A stretch of DNA of 64,000 nucleotides from Notospermus geniculatus (taxonomy: Eukaryota > Nemertea > Pilidiophora > Heteronemertea > Lineidae), in NCBI GenBank assembly GCA_002633025.1, contig NMRB01000193.1:263226-327225 (forward strand). Reading direction: 5' to 3'. Below the pieces are notes generated by a model. The model made no database searches, was not told the DNA's origin, and saw only the letters and a list, made by a program, of their open reading frames with translations. This document shows, one piece after another, positions 37,546-47,753 of the stretch (its first letter is position 1; each line of letters opens with the position of its first letter). The translations under genes and the position numbers were made by a program.

Positions 37546-37640
37546 ACAGCTATAAATCTGAACAGCTATAAATCTATACAGCTATAAATCTAACAGCTAT
37601 AAATCTATACAGCTATAAATCTAACAGCTATAAATCTGAA
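37546..37640. repeat. Short tandem repeat of CAGCTATAAATCT
   Basis: Six units of CAGCTATAAATCT follow one another with 2-4 bases between them (AA, ATA, AA alternating), giving a period of about 15-17. An alternating two-unit higher order is visible. Confidence 0.9.
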
Positions 37641-37669
37641 TCTGTCTAGTCTCTCCAACTGAAAAGTGC

Positions 37670-37735
37670 CTGAGGAAGACCCCGGTTGGGGTCGAAAATT
37701 TGCAAGATTCTGGAAGTTGACTTCTTGATATTTAT
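37670..37735 (+). repeat. Hammerhead-like motif with shared downstream flank
   Basis: 37670-37710 reads CTGAGGA, A, GACCCC-GGTT-GGGGTC (perfect six-pair helix), GAAA, then an AATTT/AGATT helix with a GCA loop, ending in C. The G in AGATT replaces the A seen in the 7.5-kb copy and still pairs as G-U. The following TGGAAGTTGACTTCTTG and ATATTTATCAT recur at about 45519-45545, where the motif itself is missing. This marks a longer repeat unit with truncated copies. Confidence 0.6.
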
Positions 37736-40700
37736 CATTTTGTGTGTCAATTTGTGTGCTTTCTTGTTCTTTGGATATAAATCTGAACACATGCCGTAGT
37801 AACTAAAACGGTTTGGGAGACATTCACGCTGAAACTGAAATGGAAAATATTTTGATACTCATCGACCAAGTGGTCGTCACTTGAGAATCGAAAAGTGGCC
37901 ATCGGTCTAAACATTTACCCATGCCTATACGGGGTCAACCTGAAGTGTCGGATTAAGGCCGGCGTATCCCCAGAGGACGTCACCGACCACAGCCGTGGTT
38001 TGACAGATGGGGCACAAAGCCTTGTCACTGGTAAAGCAGGGAAACCAGAAATGAAGAATGGAGGCCATTCTGGGGTCGGTGATGTTCAGGAAATGTTCGT
38101 TAGAGACAAGAGGGATTAGGGTGGAGAGAAAGGGTTGAAAGAAAGCAAGATGTGGTACCACATGTACAGGACTCATCGGCCAGAAGTAGGTTTGAGAAGT
38201 GGCAACAGGGTGGGAGGATTAAATCAGTCACGGCGTCAAGAGACCGAGGCTAAACTGAAGGAGCGTTCAAGTGGAAGGGTATAGCCAAATAGTTGGCCAT
38301 TTGTTTCATTTTTAGTGTTGGTTGCCACAGTTGCTGATTGAGATGGAGGATTCCAGATGCCACTTGGAGGAAGATATCTTGCTTTTTGCTGACTGTTTAT
38401 GTTCAAGGGTGACAAAAAGATGATTTTTATTACAATCACAATTCCATCAGTTGCGGGACAACACTAACTAAGTGAAAAAATGTCACGCCCGATCCGAGAT
38501 CACGGACTTGCCCTACTGTCTCAAAGTTTAAACTTTAAGCAAGAAAGATATTTTTTCAAAATTGTCCCAAAGTGGTCGGAAGGCGGCTAGGATGGATAAA
38601 AAAACATGATTACAGTAATTTGTGAAGAAAAAAAAACGTTTTTGCCGCTTAATGTTAGTTTAATCATTTGAAGAAAATATCTCAAACTCCGACGAAACTC
38701 AGAAATTTTTGTTATATTTACAGGGATGTTGAAAGAAAGAACAGTTGCCCCGTTTATTTTTCAAATTTTGATAAAGTTTGTACGACCAACCGCATCCCCA
38801 GTAACGGTCTGAAACAGTCTTCGAGGAGTACCTGGGTTGGAGATCAAAGTCGGCGTACCTGGGTCCGTGATGACATCAAAGGTGAAGTACCATCCCATTG
38901 TAACAAGATCCTTCAGCAGTTGTTGAATCTGTAACTGAAACCTAAGTATAGTTACCGTATCGGTGGCTGCTGCACCCAGCATCTGGCGTGGACTGAGCAT
39001 ACTGAAAGGAAAACGGTCCATGGGCTTGGGACACACGGTATTCAGATTAAAAAGAACCTGTAATCACAGACTAACGAATAAGGTTCGATTGTCCAGTTGC
39101 TGAGGAGAGAGGGCAGTTCTTTCTTCGGAGTCAAACTAACAACGTGGTCGAAGTGTGCCACCACAAAGCCAAAATGACTGATGCGTCCGAGCATATGGTT
39201 AGGAAATTATCCCTAAAGAACCACCGTGCCATAGACCACCCGAAGAAAAAAATAAATAGCATAACTGGTAGTAACCGTTGAGAAGGCGATGGCTAAGTTG
39301 TGATTTTTCGACATTTCAAAACATTCAGAAAATCGTGGGGCTTGAAGGTTTTGTTTCTGGTCCATATGCCTAAACCATGATAATGTGATTTATCGCAATA
39401 TTGGCAAAAAGGGATAAAGAAAAAAGGATTATTATAACAGCAGCCTAACAATAAAATCCTGACGGAACCAACAGGCCAAAAAAACATATGGACCGTAAAA
39501 AGATAAGGACCATAATTCGCCATCTCAACTCTGTCAATCCTTTGGCGACGGCCATTTTGCATTCTTCTGCATTATTTTACCTCCACTGACCGGAGAAGGG
39601 ACAGTACGGTCCAGCAGACGTTACCATCTTAAAACCCTGATCCAGGGTTTAAGTCACCATAAAGAACACTAACAACTGCCTCGTAAATTTATCCTTTGTA
39701 AACCCATTGTTGCAGTTCTTCTCCAAATTGGCTACATTTTGTTACCAAGATTCTACCCCGTGCGGATTAACCTTACATCTCGGATTATCACACTTTAGGA
39801 CGCACATCTAATAGGTTATCTATACACGATTTAGAAGTCAACGCACCACCTTTTTGCAAAAATGCATCGGATACCTTCTGGGCGTGGCTCGGTCCATGGC
39901 GGACAAGCCAAGGAGAGGGACCTGATTTTATCAGTGACGGCATCACGGTGGTTGGATCCGGTGACGATTCAGGGAAGGACGGCTGGGTTCCTGGCCAAAG
40001 AGGCCGCTGACATCCCGCATCAGTGGCAGATAAAGGCCAATCATCCGCTCGTTGGGTTCGGAGAATGGCTCATAGAAATCGGCCACTGGAAAGAGAGTCC
40101 TGCCCACGATGCCGCGGGTTTGGACACTTTGTCTAAAACAACTGACTGTTGATTAGCCTTGAATGGACAAGCAGGCCCCATGATGTGAGGGTTCGGGTCT
40201 GGGGTACTGACCCTGCAATTAGAGGGGAAATCAGTGCCCTCGGAGTACAAATACCACCGTTTTCGGGCCGCTGGGCGGATGAGTTACGCGGCGCTTTTGA
40301 AGCAGCAAAAGGATGGACTGTTGTAAAGATAGTGCTAGATTAATGGTCGAATTTCGGAAGGTGTCCATGTTGTTACCAAGCCAAGTGTGGTGAATTATTC
40401 TATAGATAAAGCACCTTCTTTTCGGGGTGTTAGTTGGACGGAAATCGGGTTACAATGCAGGAAGATGAAGTAGACTACATGTAGGCTTCGGGAGGCCTCG
40501 TACATGTATGTACGTACGAGGCAAAGTGCAAAGTGCATGCATTTGGCGTTTCAGAAAATATCCCCCTCGCAGCTTTTGAACAAATGCATTGCACTGTAGG
40601 AAGACGTTTTTATGCATATGTGCATTATACGTACTGGTATGCACTGTGAATGTGTAGGCCTACGTGTATTATACACTTACAAATACTGACTGTGGCTTTT

Positions 40701-42640
40701 GTTTCTTTACACTCTACGAACGTAATAAACCAGCAAAGAAGACCGGGCACGTGCATCGCGCAAAATTTCAGCTCAACCATGAGAGGCGCTATCAGCTGCA
40801 CGTACAAAATGCACAAAAGGCAGCTGTGCAGCACTTCGCCTGTGCGTTACCATCAAAAGCGCGACCTGAAATCCCGAAGGCACCGTGAAAGCACGAGACT
40901 TCGTGTGAAAATCACGAGAACGACCAATAACCTCGAGCAACGTGTTGCCGATCTGGAGTTAGAACTCGCACAAAACTTGTTAACTAACAGAAAAGGGGAG
41001 CAGATATGTTGGGCTCGTTGATTTAATTAAGTCCCCTTCACTCATATCAGGGCGTAGAATGAGACAATTAGGTACACCAGTGGGGGAGATATTGTAATAA
41101 GAATACCTAATGTCCCCCCGGTCTCTAAGTTAATTACATCGCCCATGGAAATTTCATATAATATACTTTTAATTAAGTGAAACTTGCTCGTATCCAGTCG
41201 GCTGTCGGTCTTTTTCAAAGGCTAATAAAGCGTTAAGAATGAGATTCTCTGGAGAAAAGAGATTGGAATGTTCTTCAGGGCGAAAGACATGCCCACTCGC
41301 CGATCACAATGGAACCAAGATAAAAAGGAAGCCACGAGCTATATTCCCCATACATGTTCTGGGCCTCTGTTTAAACTACTGACGGAAATGGATGACATAT
41401 CGCAAATTGACGATATGCAAAAAGGCAACGCACTTGCAAATAAAAGATATACCTGAAAGCCATATAAATTAAAAGAACAGAAATGCGGAGAAGTTTGGCT
41501 TTTGCGAAAACTATCATGTAACATGACGACTTGGAAGAAACGCCTGAAATACAGTCATGTATTGTAATTCTGTTGTTCTTTATATTGACTTTCTGTCTGG
41601 CATACCACACTGCGGTTTCGAATATTGGCCTACAGCGCTGTTCCTCCTCCTTTTTCCGTAAATATATTTTCTTTTTGCAGCGGCATCGCCATACACTGAG
41701 TTCCTTATTTCTACATACCAGTAATCTCGTAATAAATTTTACCGTAGCCCCTAGGTTGGACCCAAAGGGCCTAAAGGTCTAATAAGTCGACACATTCCTG
41801 TAATGTAATATTGCATTTCAACGGTTGATAAATGCAGGGAAGACAATATCCTGACGGAACACAAAGGACCTCAAATCTGACACCACCATTACATTCGTTA
41901 TGCTTCCTCTGAACTTTTGTATTTCCCCTCCTCGCTTTGTTTACCCCAGTTGTTGACATCTTTTGAGCGGCAAAACGTTTCCCAAAATGAAAACATCTTC
42001 TCAAAGGCTCCATTGAAATGTAGCGATTTTGGTTAGAGCCTGGGGCAGGGGTTTTGAAGCTGCCTCGGGGTGCGGGTGTCGCTCAGGGCAATATTTTCAC
42101 CTCGAAAACTAATGAAGTTTTCTCAAAAATTATTACAAATTCGTTGACCCAGAAAGCAAAGAGTGCTCTTCTTAGTAATTATTATCGTGTTGACCAAATC
42201 AACACAGATAATGAAGGGCATTGATACGGAAATCAAGGTGTGATACTTTGTTACGTCATCTCCGAATGCCCTTGGCGCACACTCTTTAGCGTCGAACAAT
42301 GACGTCACTGTACGATTTCCAAAACAGGAATCGCAAAACNACGCCACGTTGCTAAGTTGACGCGCTATTTTGGCAGAATTTGACTTTAGACTACGCCATT
42401 TATGATATTGATAACGATATTGAAAGGGAAATAAAATCAAAATTTTGACAATCAGGAGAATGATGCACGATTGTGTTGCAAACCGACACTTCGTGGAACC
42501 CGATTTTGAGTGTCTGCGGGAAGTCGTTCTGATGAGATCCGTTGATTTTTTCCCTCTCCCGACGTCTTTAGTTATCTTTCATCGATGGCATAAAAATCTA
42601 TCTTTTTTAATGAATCTGAAATGTGTGAATTGTTCCACCC
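37736..42640. other. Unique stretch, no recognised gene
   Basis: Several overlapping frames of 60-120 codons occur, for example 39862-40152 and 40650-41021 on the plus strand, but none shows a family signature, a signal peptide or good splice sites. A small palindrome CCTCGTACATG/TACGTACGAGG lies at about 40496-40520. A lone N is at 42340. The minus strand at 37925-38176 contains CFTSDKALCPIC, a cysteine pair without further zinc ligands. Confidence 0.4.
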
Positions 42641-42644
42641 GGAC

Positions 42645-43030
42645 AGATCTGAAAAGTGTTCATGTACGGTATACTAGTCTGCTGGATGTGAAATCAATTG
42701 ACTTTCATCTGATACATCTGAAAAGGGTGAATCCTTCGTCTGCTGGATCTGAAATCAAAGTGATTTTCATCTGGTACATCTGAAAAGGATGAATCCTTCA
42801 TCTGCTGGATCTGAAATCAAAGTGATTTTCATCTGATGCATCTGAAAAGGGTGAATCCTTCACCTGCTGGATCTGAAATCAAAGTGATTTTCATCTGATA
42901 CATCTGAAAAGGGTGAATCTTTCATCTGCTGGATCTGAAATCAAAGTGATTTTCATCTGAAATCAAAGTGATGACATGGGTCTGATACATCTGAAAATGG
43001 ATGGTAATCCGTCTGCTGGGTAGTTCTGTC
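42645..43030. repeat. Minisatellite, 62-bp unit
   Basis: Units with the landmarks CTGCTGGATCTGAAATCAAA, GTGATTTTCATCTGATACAT and CTGAAAAGGGTGAATCCTTC repeat about five to six times with a 62-base period. The first and last units are diverged. The period is not a multiple of three, so frames across it are not protein repeats. The half-unit word CATCTGAAA/GATCTGAAA suggests the unit itself arose from a shorter repeat. Confidence 0.9.
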
Positions 43031-45599
43031 GTCTGCTGGGTTTGTGAAGTATGTCTCTTTGTCTTTCTATCCAATATTTACGTTGCCCTCGACTCAATTT
43101 GATGCTGTTTTCGTCGTATCAGAAAATATTCATATCCGATTCCTCAATACCGATAAAGACACCACTTTCATTCATAAATGACCTACTTATCGGCCAAAAG
43201 GAGAGAAATTATACCATCGACAAATATCCAGCGACTGCCGTAGAATCTTATTGACATTAATAACCAGAGCAAAGCTTCCGCGCATGATTTTCATATCCGC
43301 TGATATTTTAAGCAAACGAATTTCCATTCAGTTTCACTAAATAACAGGTTGAGGAATGCTTTACTCGTGAGTTTTACAATGGCTCAAAACGCTGATCTAA
43401 GAATTATGTGAGCTTATCTCGTTTTATTTTCAAATTAAGCCTATTAGTAATAAGTGTCACAACACGGTCTTTATAAACTGTTAACTTTGTCCCGTGACTG
43501 TATTTTGGCTTTCGACTTTTGGCAATATTTTCCTCGCGGATGAGTATTGAGCCATTTTATGATTGTCTGACGCGGGGTATTATTGTGTGTGGAGGATCAG
43601 CGCGTGCTGGGTTGAAGAGGGAAGATTTCATGTTAGCATGGGATGACTGTGGGCGTTTGCTCTGAAGAGAGTACACAGATATCAAGTGTATACAAGCTGT
43701 ACGGTCCGAGTCCCTTATGCCCGATTGGTCATTTAATTTGGAGATATCGCATTTTTCAATATAGAGCAACCATAAGGGCAATGTGCGGTCAATTTGATCA
43801 ATTCCAATTACAGAATATTGAAGCGAAAATCTCGCCTTAGCATAGTTTTGAGACACCGACTGAGCGAAAACCAAAAGTACAGAGTGGGCAGCTTTAGCTT
43901 TATCAGTAACAAGCGTGGGCACGTTCCATTTTGAAATAATATGGTATTTTTAGTTTTATGGATGCAGACATTTTTCTCACAGTCCCTTCTAGGAAGTGAC
44001 ACAAATTATAAGTTTTTACCCATACGCTGATACTGGTTCTGAATACTAGTAGGTTTCTTCAAAATCCCCCCCCCCCCCCGGGTTCTTCTGGTTGGTATGA
44101 TGAAGCCAAAGGCAGAATTAAGAATATCTTCGAGAAACAGAATGAGTTTCCGTATTGTAGAAGATGTACAAGAACTTAAAGAATCCATGTACGTATCACA
44201 TGGGCATAGATGGTACATGTACATGTACTAGTATATGAAAGTTGGATGTCAGAGAAGCCAATCATCCAATGTAGGCTAGAGTTCCGACAAAACAATGTGG
44301 AAGACCCTGAAGCCAACCTAATGCTCTGCTTCGGCCAAGACATGCCAGAGTTACCGCAAAACCTACGCACATACCCTGAAACCATGAACTCTACATACAT
44401 TTAATGAACAGTGCAACAACAGTGTACGCGTAGGCCTACATAAAAATGTAGCGAATTGCGGTCTTAGAATTGAGCCCTGTGGGACACGAGTTTAACATCG
44501 TAAATGTATAACCAGGCAGTACATGTACAACCATCTCGAGAAAAAGATATTTTTGAGGGATTCAAAAATATTAATGATCGTAATGTGCATTGGCGAGAAA
44601 ATCAATTGTGGGCCAGACAAACGCAAAAACGTAATATAGATACAAGGGGGAAAGTTGGCAAAAGGTTAATGATAATGACTTACAAAATTCTTTATCAATC
44701 ACTAGACGCCTGCATGTGAAGGGTTGGCTGTACCAAATGAATACAGCTTTGAATGTAGGCCTACTCACCTTTAAATCTCAGGCAACTTTATCAGGAAATA
44801 AGACGGAGACTGTACTTTAGTGCTGCTCTTGCGTGGTCTCTGTAATGCACCTCTCCTTGTACAACATGACCTTAACAGGAACACCTTAGTATCAGGAAAT
44901 ACGGAGACTGTACTTTAGTGCCCTTTTGTACGTGATGTCTCTGTAGTGCACCTCTCTCTCTACTACCTCATCCTACCCTATCTCTCACACCAGAAGGTAA
45001 ACCAAAATTGGACAGATCACTTTGACATACGACCCGAAAATGTGAATTATTAGCCATTAGGACAGCGAACAAGTTAAATGCCTTTCCTTAGTGAACCAAT
45101 GTGATTGTTCATTTATTTTCCGTGCAAAGGAAAGCATATTGACTTATAGAAAGTTGTATTTGGTGAGTCTTGTAAACATGAGAACAATTGTCCGCTGGGG
45201 TCGATGTCGCCTGTATGTCAAGAGAGAGCCGTTCAGAATAATTTCTCAATGGAACCTGTAAGGGGTCAAAGGTTGAGGTCACCACTCAAGTCTTTGAGGT
45301 GTAATATTGCATATTTGCGGCAAAATTCCATTGAATAGAACATACTTGGGTTAAACTCTCTAAGTCAACGAGCAAATTTTGGAGCGCAATCGTCCACAGA
45401 GGTGTAAACGCGGAAGAAAACGTTCGCCATAGCTTAGGTATTCGTACGGTATCCTACACAGTTCCACCCGCTAAAATATATACATATATTTCATATTATA
45501 TTTCGTTTTTGGCTGATGGAAGTTGACTTCTTGATATTTATCATATTAACCAGAAATACAATTTACCTAATGGTATAGGCTAATGTGTAGACCTGAAAT
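43031..45599. other. Unique stretch with one local direct duplication
   Basis: A segment around ATCAGGAAATA, ACGGAGACTGTACTTTAGTGC and GTGCACCTCTC occurs at 44790-44868 and again at 44892-44965, an imperfect direct repeat of about 100-base spacing. A 12-base C run lies at about 44069. The minus-strand 121-codon frame at 43557-43922 shows no family signature. I see no gene. Confidence 0.45.
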
Positions 45600-45741
45600 T
45601 AGGGAGGTTTAGAAATCAAACGATAAAACGTCAACGTTATTTTCGTACCGAAAATGCAATATAAAATCTGGTGAATGTGTAGTATGAAAAATAACGTTGT
45701 CGTAAAGTTTATGTTTATCGTTTGATTTCTAAAACTCCCTA
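45600..45741. mobile_element. Inverted-repeat element, family A, independent copy
   Basis: It starts TAGGGAGGTTTAGAAATCAA and ends with the near-complement (GATTTCTAAAACTCCCTA), with arms including AACGTTATTTT and a core with GAAAATGCAATAT and AATCTGGTGAAT shared with the 12.5- and 25.6-kb elements. A short deletion has removed part of the left arm (AACGTTAACTTTACGAC shortened). This copy outside the duplication shows that family A is dispersed. Confidence 0.8.
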
Positions 45742-46511
45742 TTGATGTATTTCCGGCGAAACGTTACTATCCATAAACTTCAAAATCACGGATAAGTTTT
45801 GCATAGAGTTAGATGTGCTAGACTCTGAATGTGAAAAAAAAAACAAATGTAAATGTTCTAAAACACGTCATTCTCACTTGAGTGAGAGAAATCACCAATG
45901 TTGTGAACAGTGGTTAGGCTAATAAAGACCTAATTAACTGGTTATTGAGAAAGGAGAGGAAAATTGACGATGGGAAACTAGCATAATGCTAGAAATTGAT
46001 TCCTAGCCGGAGGTAATGCATACGAGGGTGGATCAATGCTGGCCGGCCAGCCTGCGGCAGTGTGGGGTGTTCTCACGTCACTCTCGATGAGAGAGAAGTG
46101 AAAGGAGGCCCGCGACCGGCTGCTGATGGTGCAGACGAGGAAGTCAGGCCAAGGAGATCTGTGCGTTCGTTTCTGGACGATTTTGTTCCTGCAAATGGCG
46201 ATGTTTTGTCCGGTGTGGCAGGAAACGAAATCCCTCAAGTCTACGTCCGGTTTTATTGTTCAAGGATGCAGTAGTAGGATCATAACCATTCGAATATACT
46301 CTTTCACAGTAGCAAACTATTGTAACCCGGACTTGTATTCCAGGACTACCATTCCTCTCACACCTGCCACGCCCGAGTACGCTATTCTTTGTGACAGCCA
46401 CCACTTTTACCAAGCTCCGAAAGATCTTTCGTTCCTCCCCAGCTGCCCAGTACATGCCTGAAATGTTTCTTCGGATGCTAAAACGTATTTTTTCGGTTTC
46501 ATATGACAGTA
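45742..46511. other. Stretch with a GC-richer open frame
   Basis: The frame at 46017-46271 on the plus strand is unusually rich in charged residues (DGADEEVRPRRSVRSFLDD) and has no ATG before that part. It could be an internal exon fragment, but I see no acceptor and no homology I can name. I leave it unassigned. Confidence 0.25.
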
Positions 46512-46826
46512 GTGAGGTTTCGGAAATCTGACGAAACACGAAGTACGAAATACGAAATTCAACTTCATTTCCAGGACCTATTGTATTTCTGGAGATGGTT
46601 GGTACCACAAAATGTCCCTGCTGCTAGTACGTCGTTCAGTATACATGTATCTTGTAAAAGTTTAATATACACCGTACATGTAACTAAGTCATAAATAGGC
46701 TAAAGACGTTCTTGCAGCGGGCGATAGTTGTGGTACCAACCATCTCCTGAAATACATTACGTCATGGAAATGAAGTCCAATTTCGTATTTCGTACTTCAT
46801 GTTTCGTCAGATTTGCAAAACCTCAC
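46512..46826. mobile_element. 315-bp element with arms of over 100 bp
   Basis: It starts GTGAGGTTTCGGAAATCTGA and ends ATTTGCAAAACCTCAC, flanked by TA (46510-46511 and 46827-46828). The arms run to about 46625 and from about 46711, complementary through GACGAAACACGAAGTACG, TTTCCAGGA-type and GATGGTTGGTACCACAA words. The central about 85 bases are unrelated. The TA target and long arms suit a mariner-type or other TA-targeting MITE. Frames of up to 154 codons on the minus strand run into its left arm and are not credible genes. Confidence 0.9.
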
Positions 46827-46828
46827 TA

Positions 46829-47499
46829 AATGTATACATGTATTTACTGTAATTGTTTTCCACTATTCTTCCAAAACAGTTGCAGCAGTAGGAAAAACTA
46901 TTCCATCATTCATGTCATTGGCCTGGCCTAATGATAGTGTCGCTCGGAGCTTAACTGGAATTCATAACGTTCGGTGGAACATGGCCTCCCTTTCTGCGCA
47001 ACTGAACCAGGAAATCGTCACGTGTTCCATTGTCTTACCCATCGTCTGCTCGACTCAATGAATATATCACAATCTTTGTTTAAAGATTTTAATGGCCAGG
47101 AATTGAGCAGCGTTTAATCCTCCCCTGTGCACTAAAGCAGTTGCTTTTGTGTTATTGTATAATACAATCAGAAGAGCTGGCAAAAAATGGGCGAGGCAAA
47201 ATGAGGGAAAGGTCAAGGTCACTTAATATCTGCGCCTGCGCAAAACAGAAGAGGCATGTCAATGTCGTCGTTGGCGGACGCGAAAGGGTGACGTTGGTAC
47301 TTGCAAAAGTCCTCTCTTATCTATTTTTGGTACTATAGGCTACCTAAAACAGGGGAAGTAACCCATAGGCCCACACAGTACCTGTAGAACCAGGCCAAGG
47401 TGTACTGCACTATAGGCTATTAGAATTTTCCACCGACGTCGTACATGTAAATGCATAATTCGCCCTGGCAAGTGCGGAAGAGGCCATCTCAGGCTACTC
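46829..47499. other. Unique non-coding stretch
   Basis: Nothing recognisable beyond scattered TACATGTA and TAGGCCTA words. Confidence 0.4.
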
Positions 47500-47663
47500 G
47501 TTTTCTAGGCTCACCTTGATGGGGTCTTTTACTTGCCCTTGCAAAGGCACAAGGTACGACAGATACTATCCCATGCGACGGACTAGCCGGGGATGATTAA
47601 TCCCATTCCCAGACTCGAACCTGGAACCTGCCACTTGCTAAGCGAACGTGCTAACTTCCACAT
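47500..47663 (-). mobile_element. tRNA-derived SINE-like sequence, interrupted at its 5' end
   Basis: The minus strand shows an A-box-like TGGAAGTTAGCACG (47647-47660) and a B-box GGTTCGAGTCT (47611-47621) at tRNA spacing. An unrelated tail follows (GATGATTAATCCC complement, then GGCACAAGGTAC). The 5' edge is cut by the fold-back at 47664. It differs in sequence from the 23.7-kb SINE-like copy, so two families are present. It is not a functional tRNA: the acceptor stem is absent. Confidence 0.7.
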
Positions 47664-47753
47664 TGGGTGATTTCAAAGTTGGTGTTAACACGGTGTTTAT
47701 AATGCATTAAAGCATTGTAAACACCGTGTTAACACCAACTTTGAAATCACCCA
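47664..47753. mobile_element. 90-bp near-perfect fold-back
   Basis: Two arms of about 41 bases (TGGGTGATTTCAAAGTTGG ... GGTGTTTA, and the complement) differ at one position and meet around ATTAAA. It abuts the 5' edge of the SINE-like sequence. The ends CATTGGGTGA and TCACCCATTA also match in the flanking ATT/AAT. This is a very young or well-maintained hairpin. Confidence 0.85.

Noticed and set aside
37546-37640. Possible CRISPR-like array because of regular short repeats
   Set aside because: The units are 13 bases with 2-4-base gaps and no unique spacers: a simple tandem repeat in eukaryotic DNA.
37925-38176. Minus-strand frame with CPIC, RING-like
   Set aside because: Only one cysteine pair besides an isolated Cys; the remaining zinc ligands of a RING or similar fold are missing.
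40650-41021. 123-codon frame with a heptad-like tail (LEQRVADLELELAQNLL)
   Set aside because: Only the last 30 residues look helical; the start is random in character and no bZIP-type basic region precedes it.
42445-42783. 112-codon frame across the 62-bp array
   Set aside because: The repeat period is not a multiple of three, so it does not encode a peptide repeat.
43557-43922. 121-codon minus-strand frame
   Set aside because: No domain, signal peptide or splice context; length is within chance for this much DNA.
46017-46271. Charged plus-strand frame that looks coding by composition
   Set aside because: There is no ATG before the charged part, no clear splice acceptor and no recognisable family. 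Kept only as a note in the stretch description.
46144-46608. 154-codon minus-strand frame, the longest in the window
   Set aside because: It runs into the left arm of the inverted-repeat element at 46512-46826 and shows no family signature or plausible composition.
47605-47663. Second candidate tRNA gene on the minus strand
   Set aside because: The same reasoning applies; the 5' acceptor strand is replaced by a fold-back.
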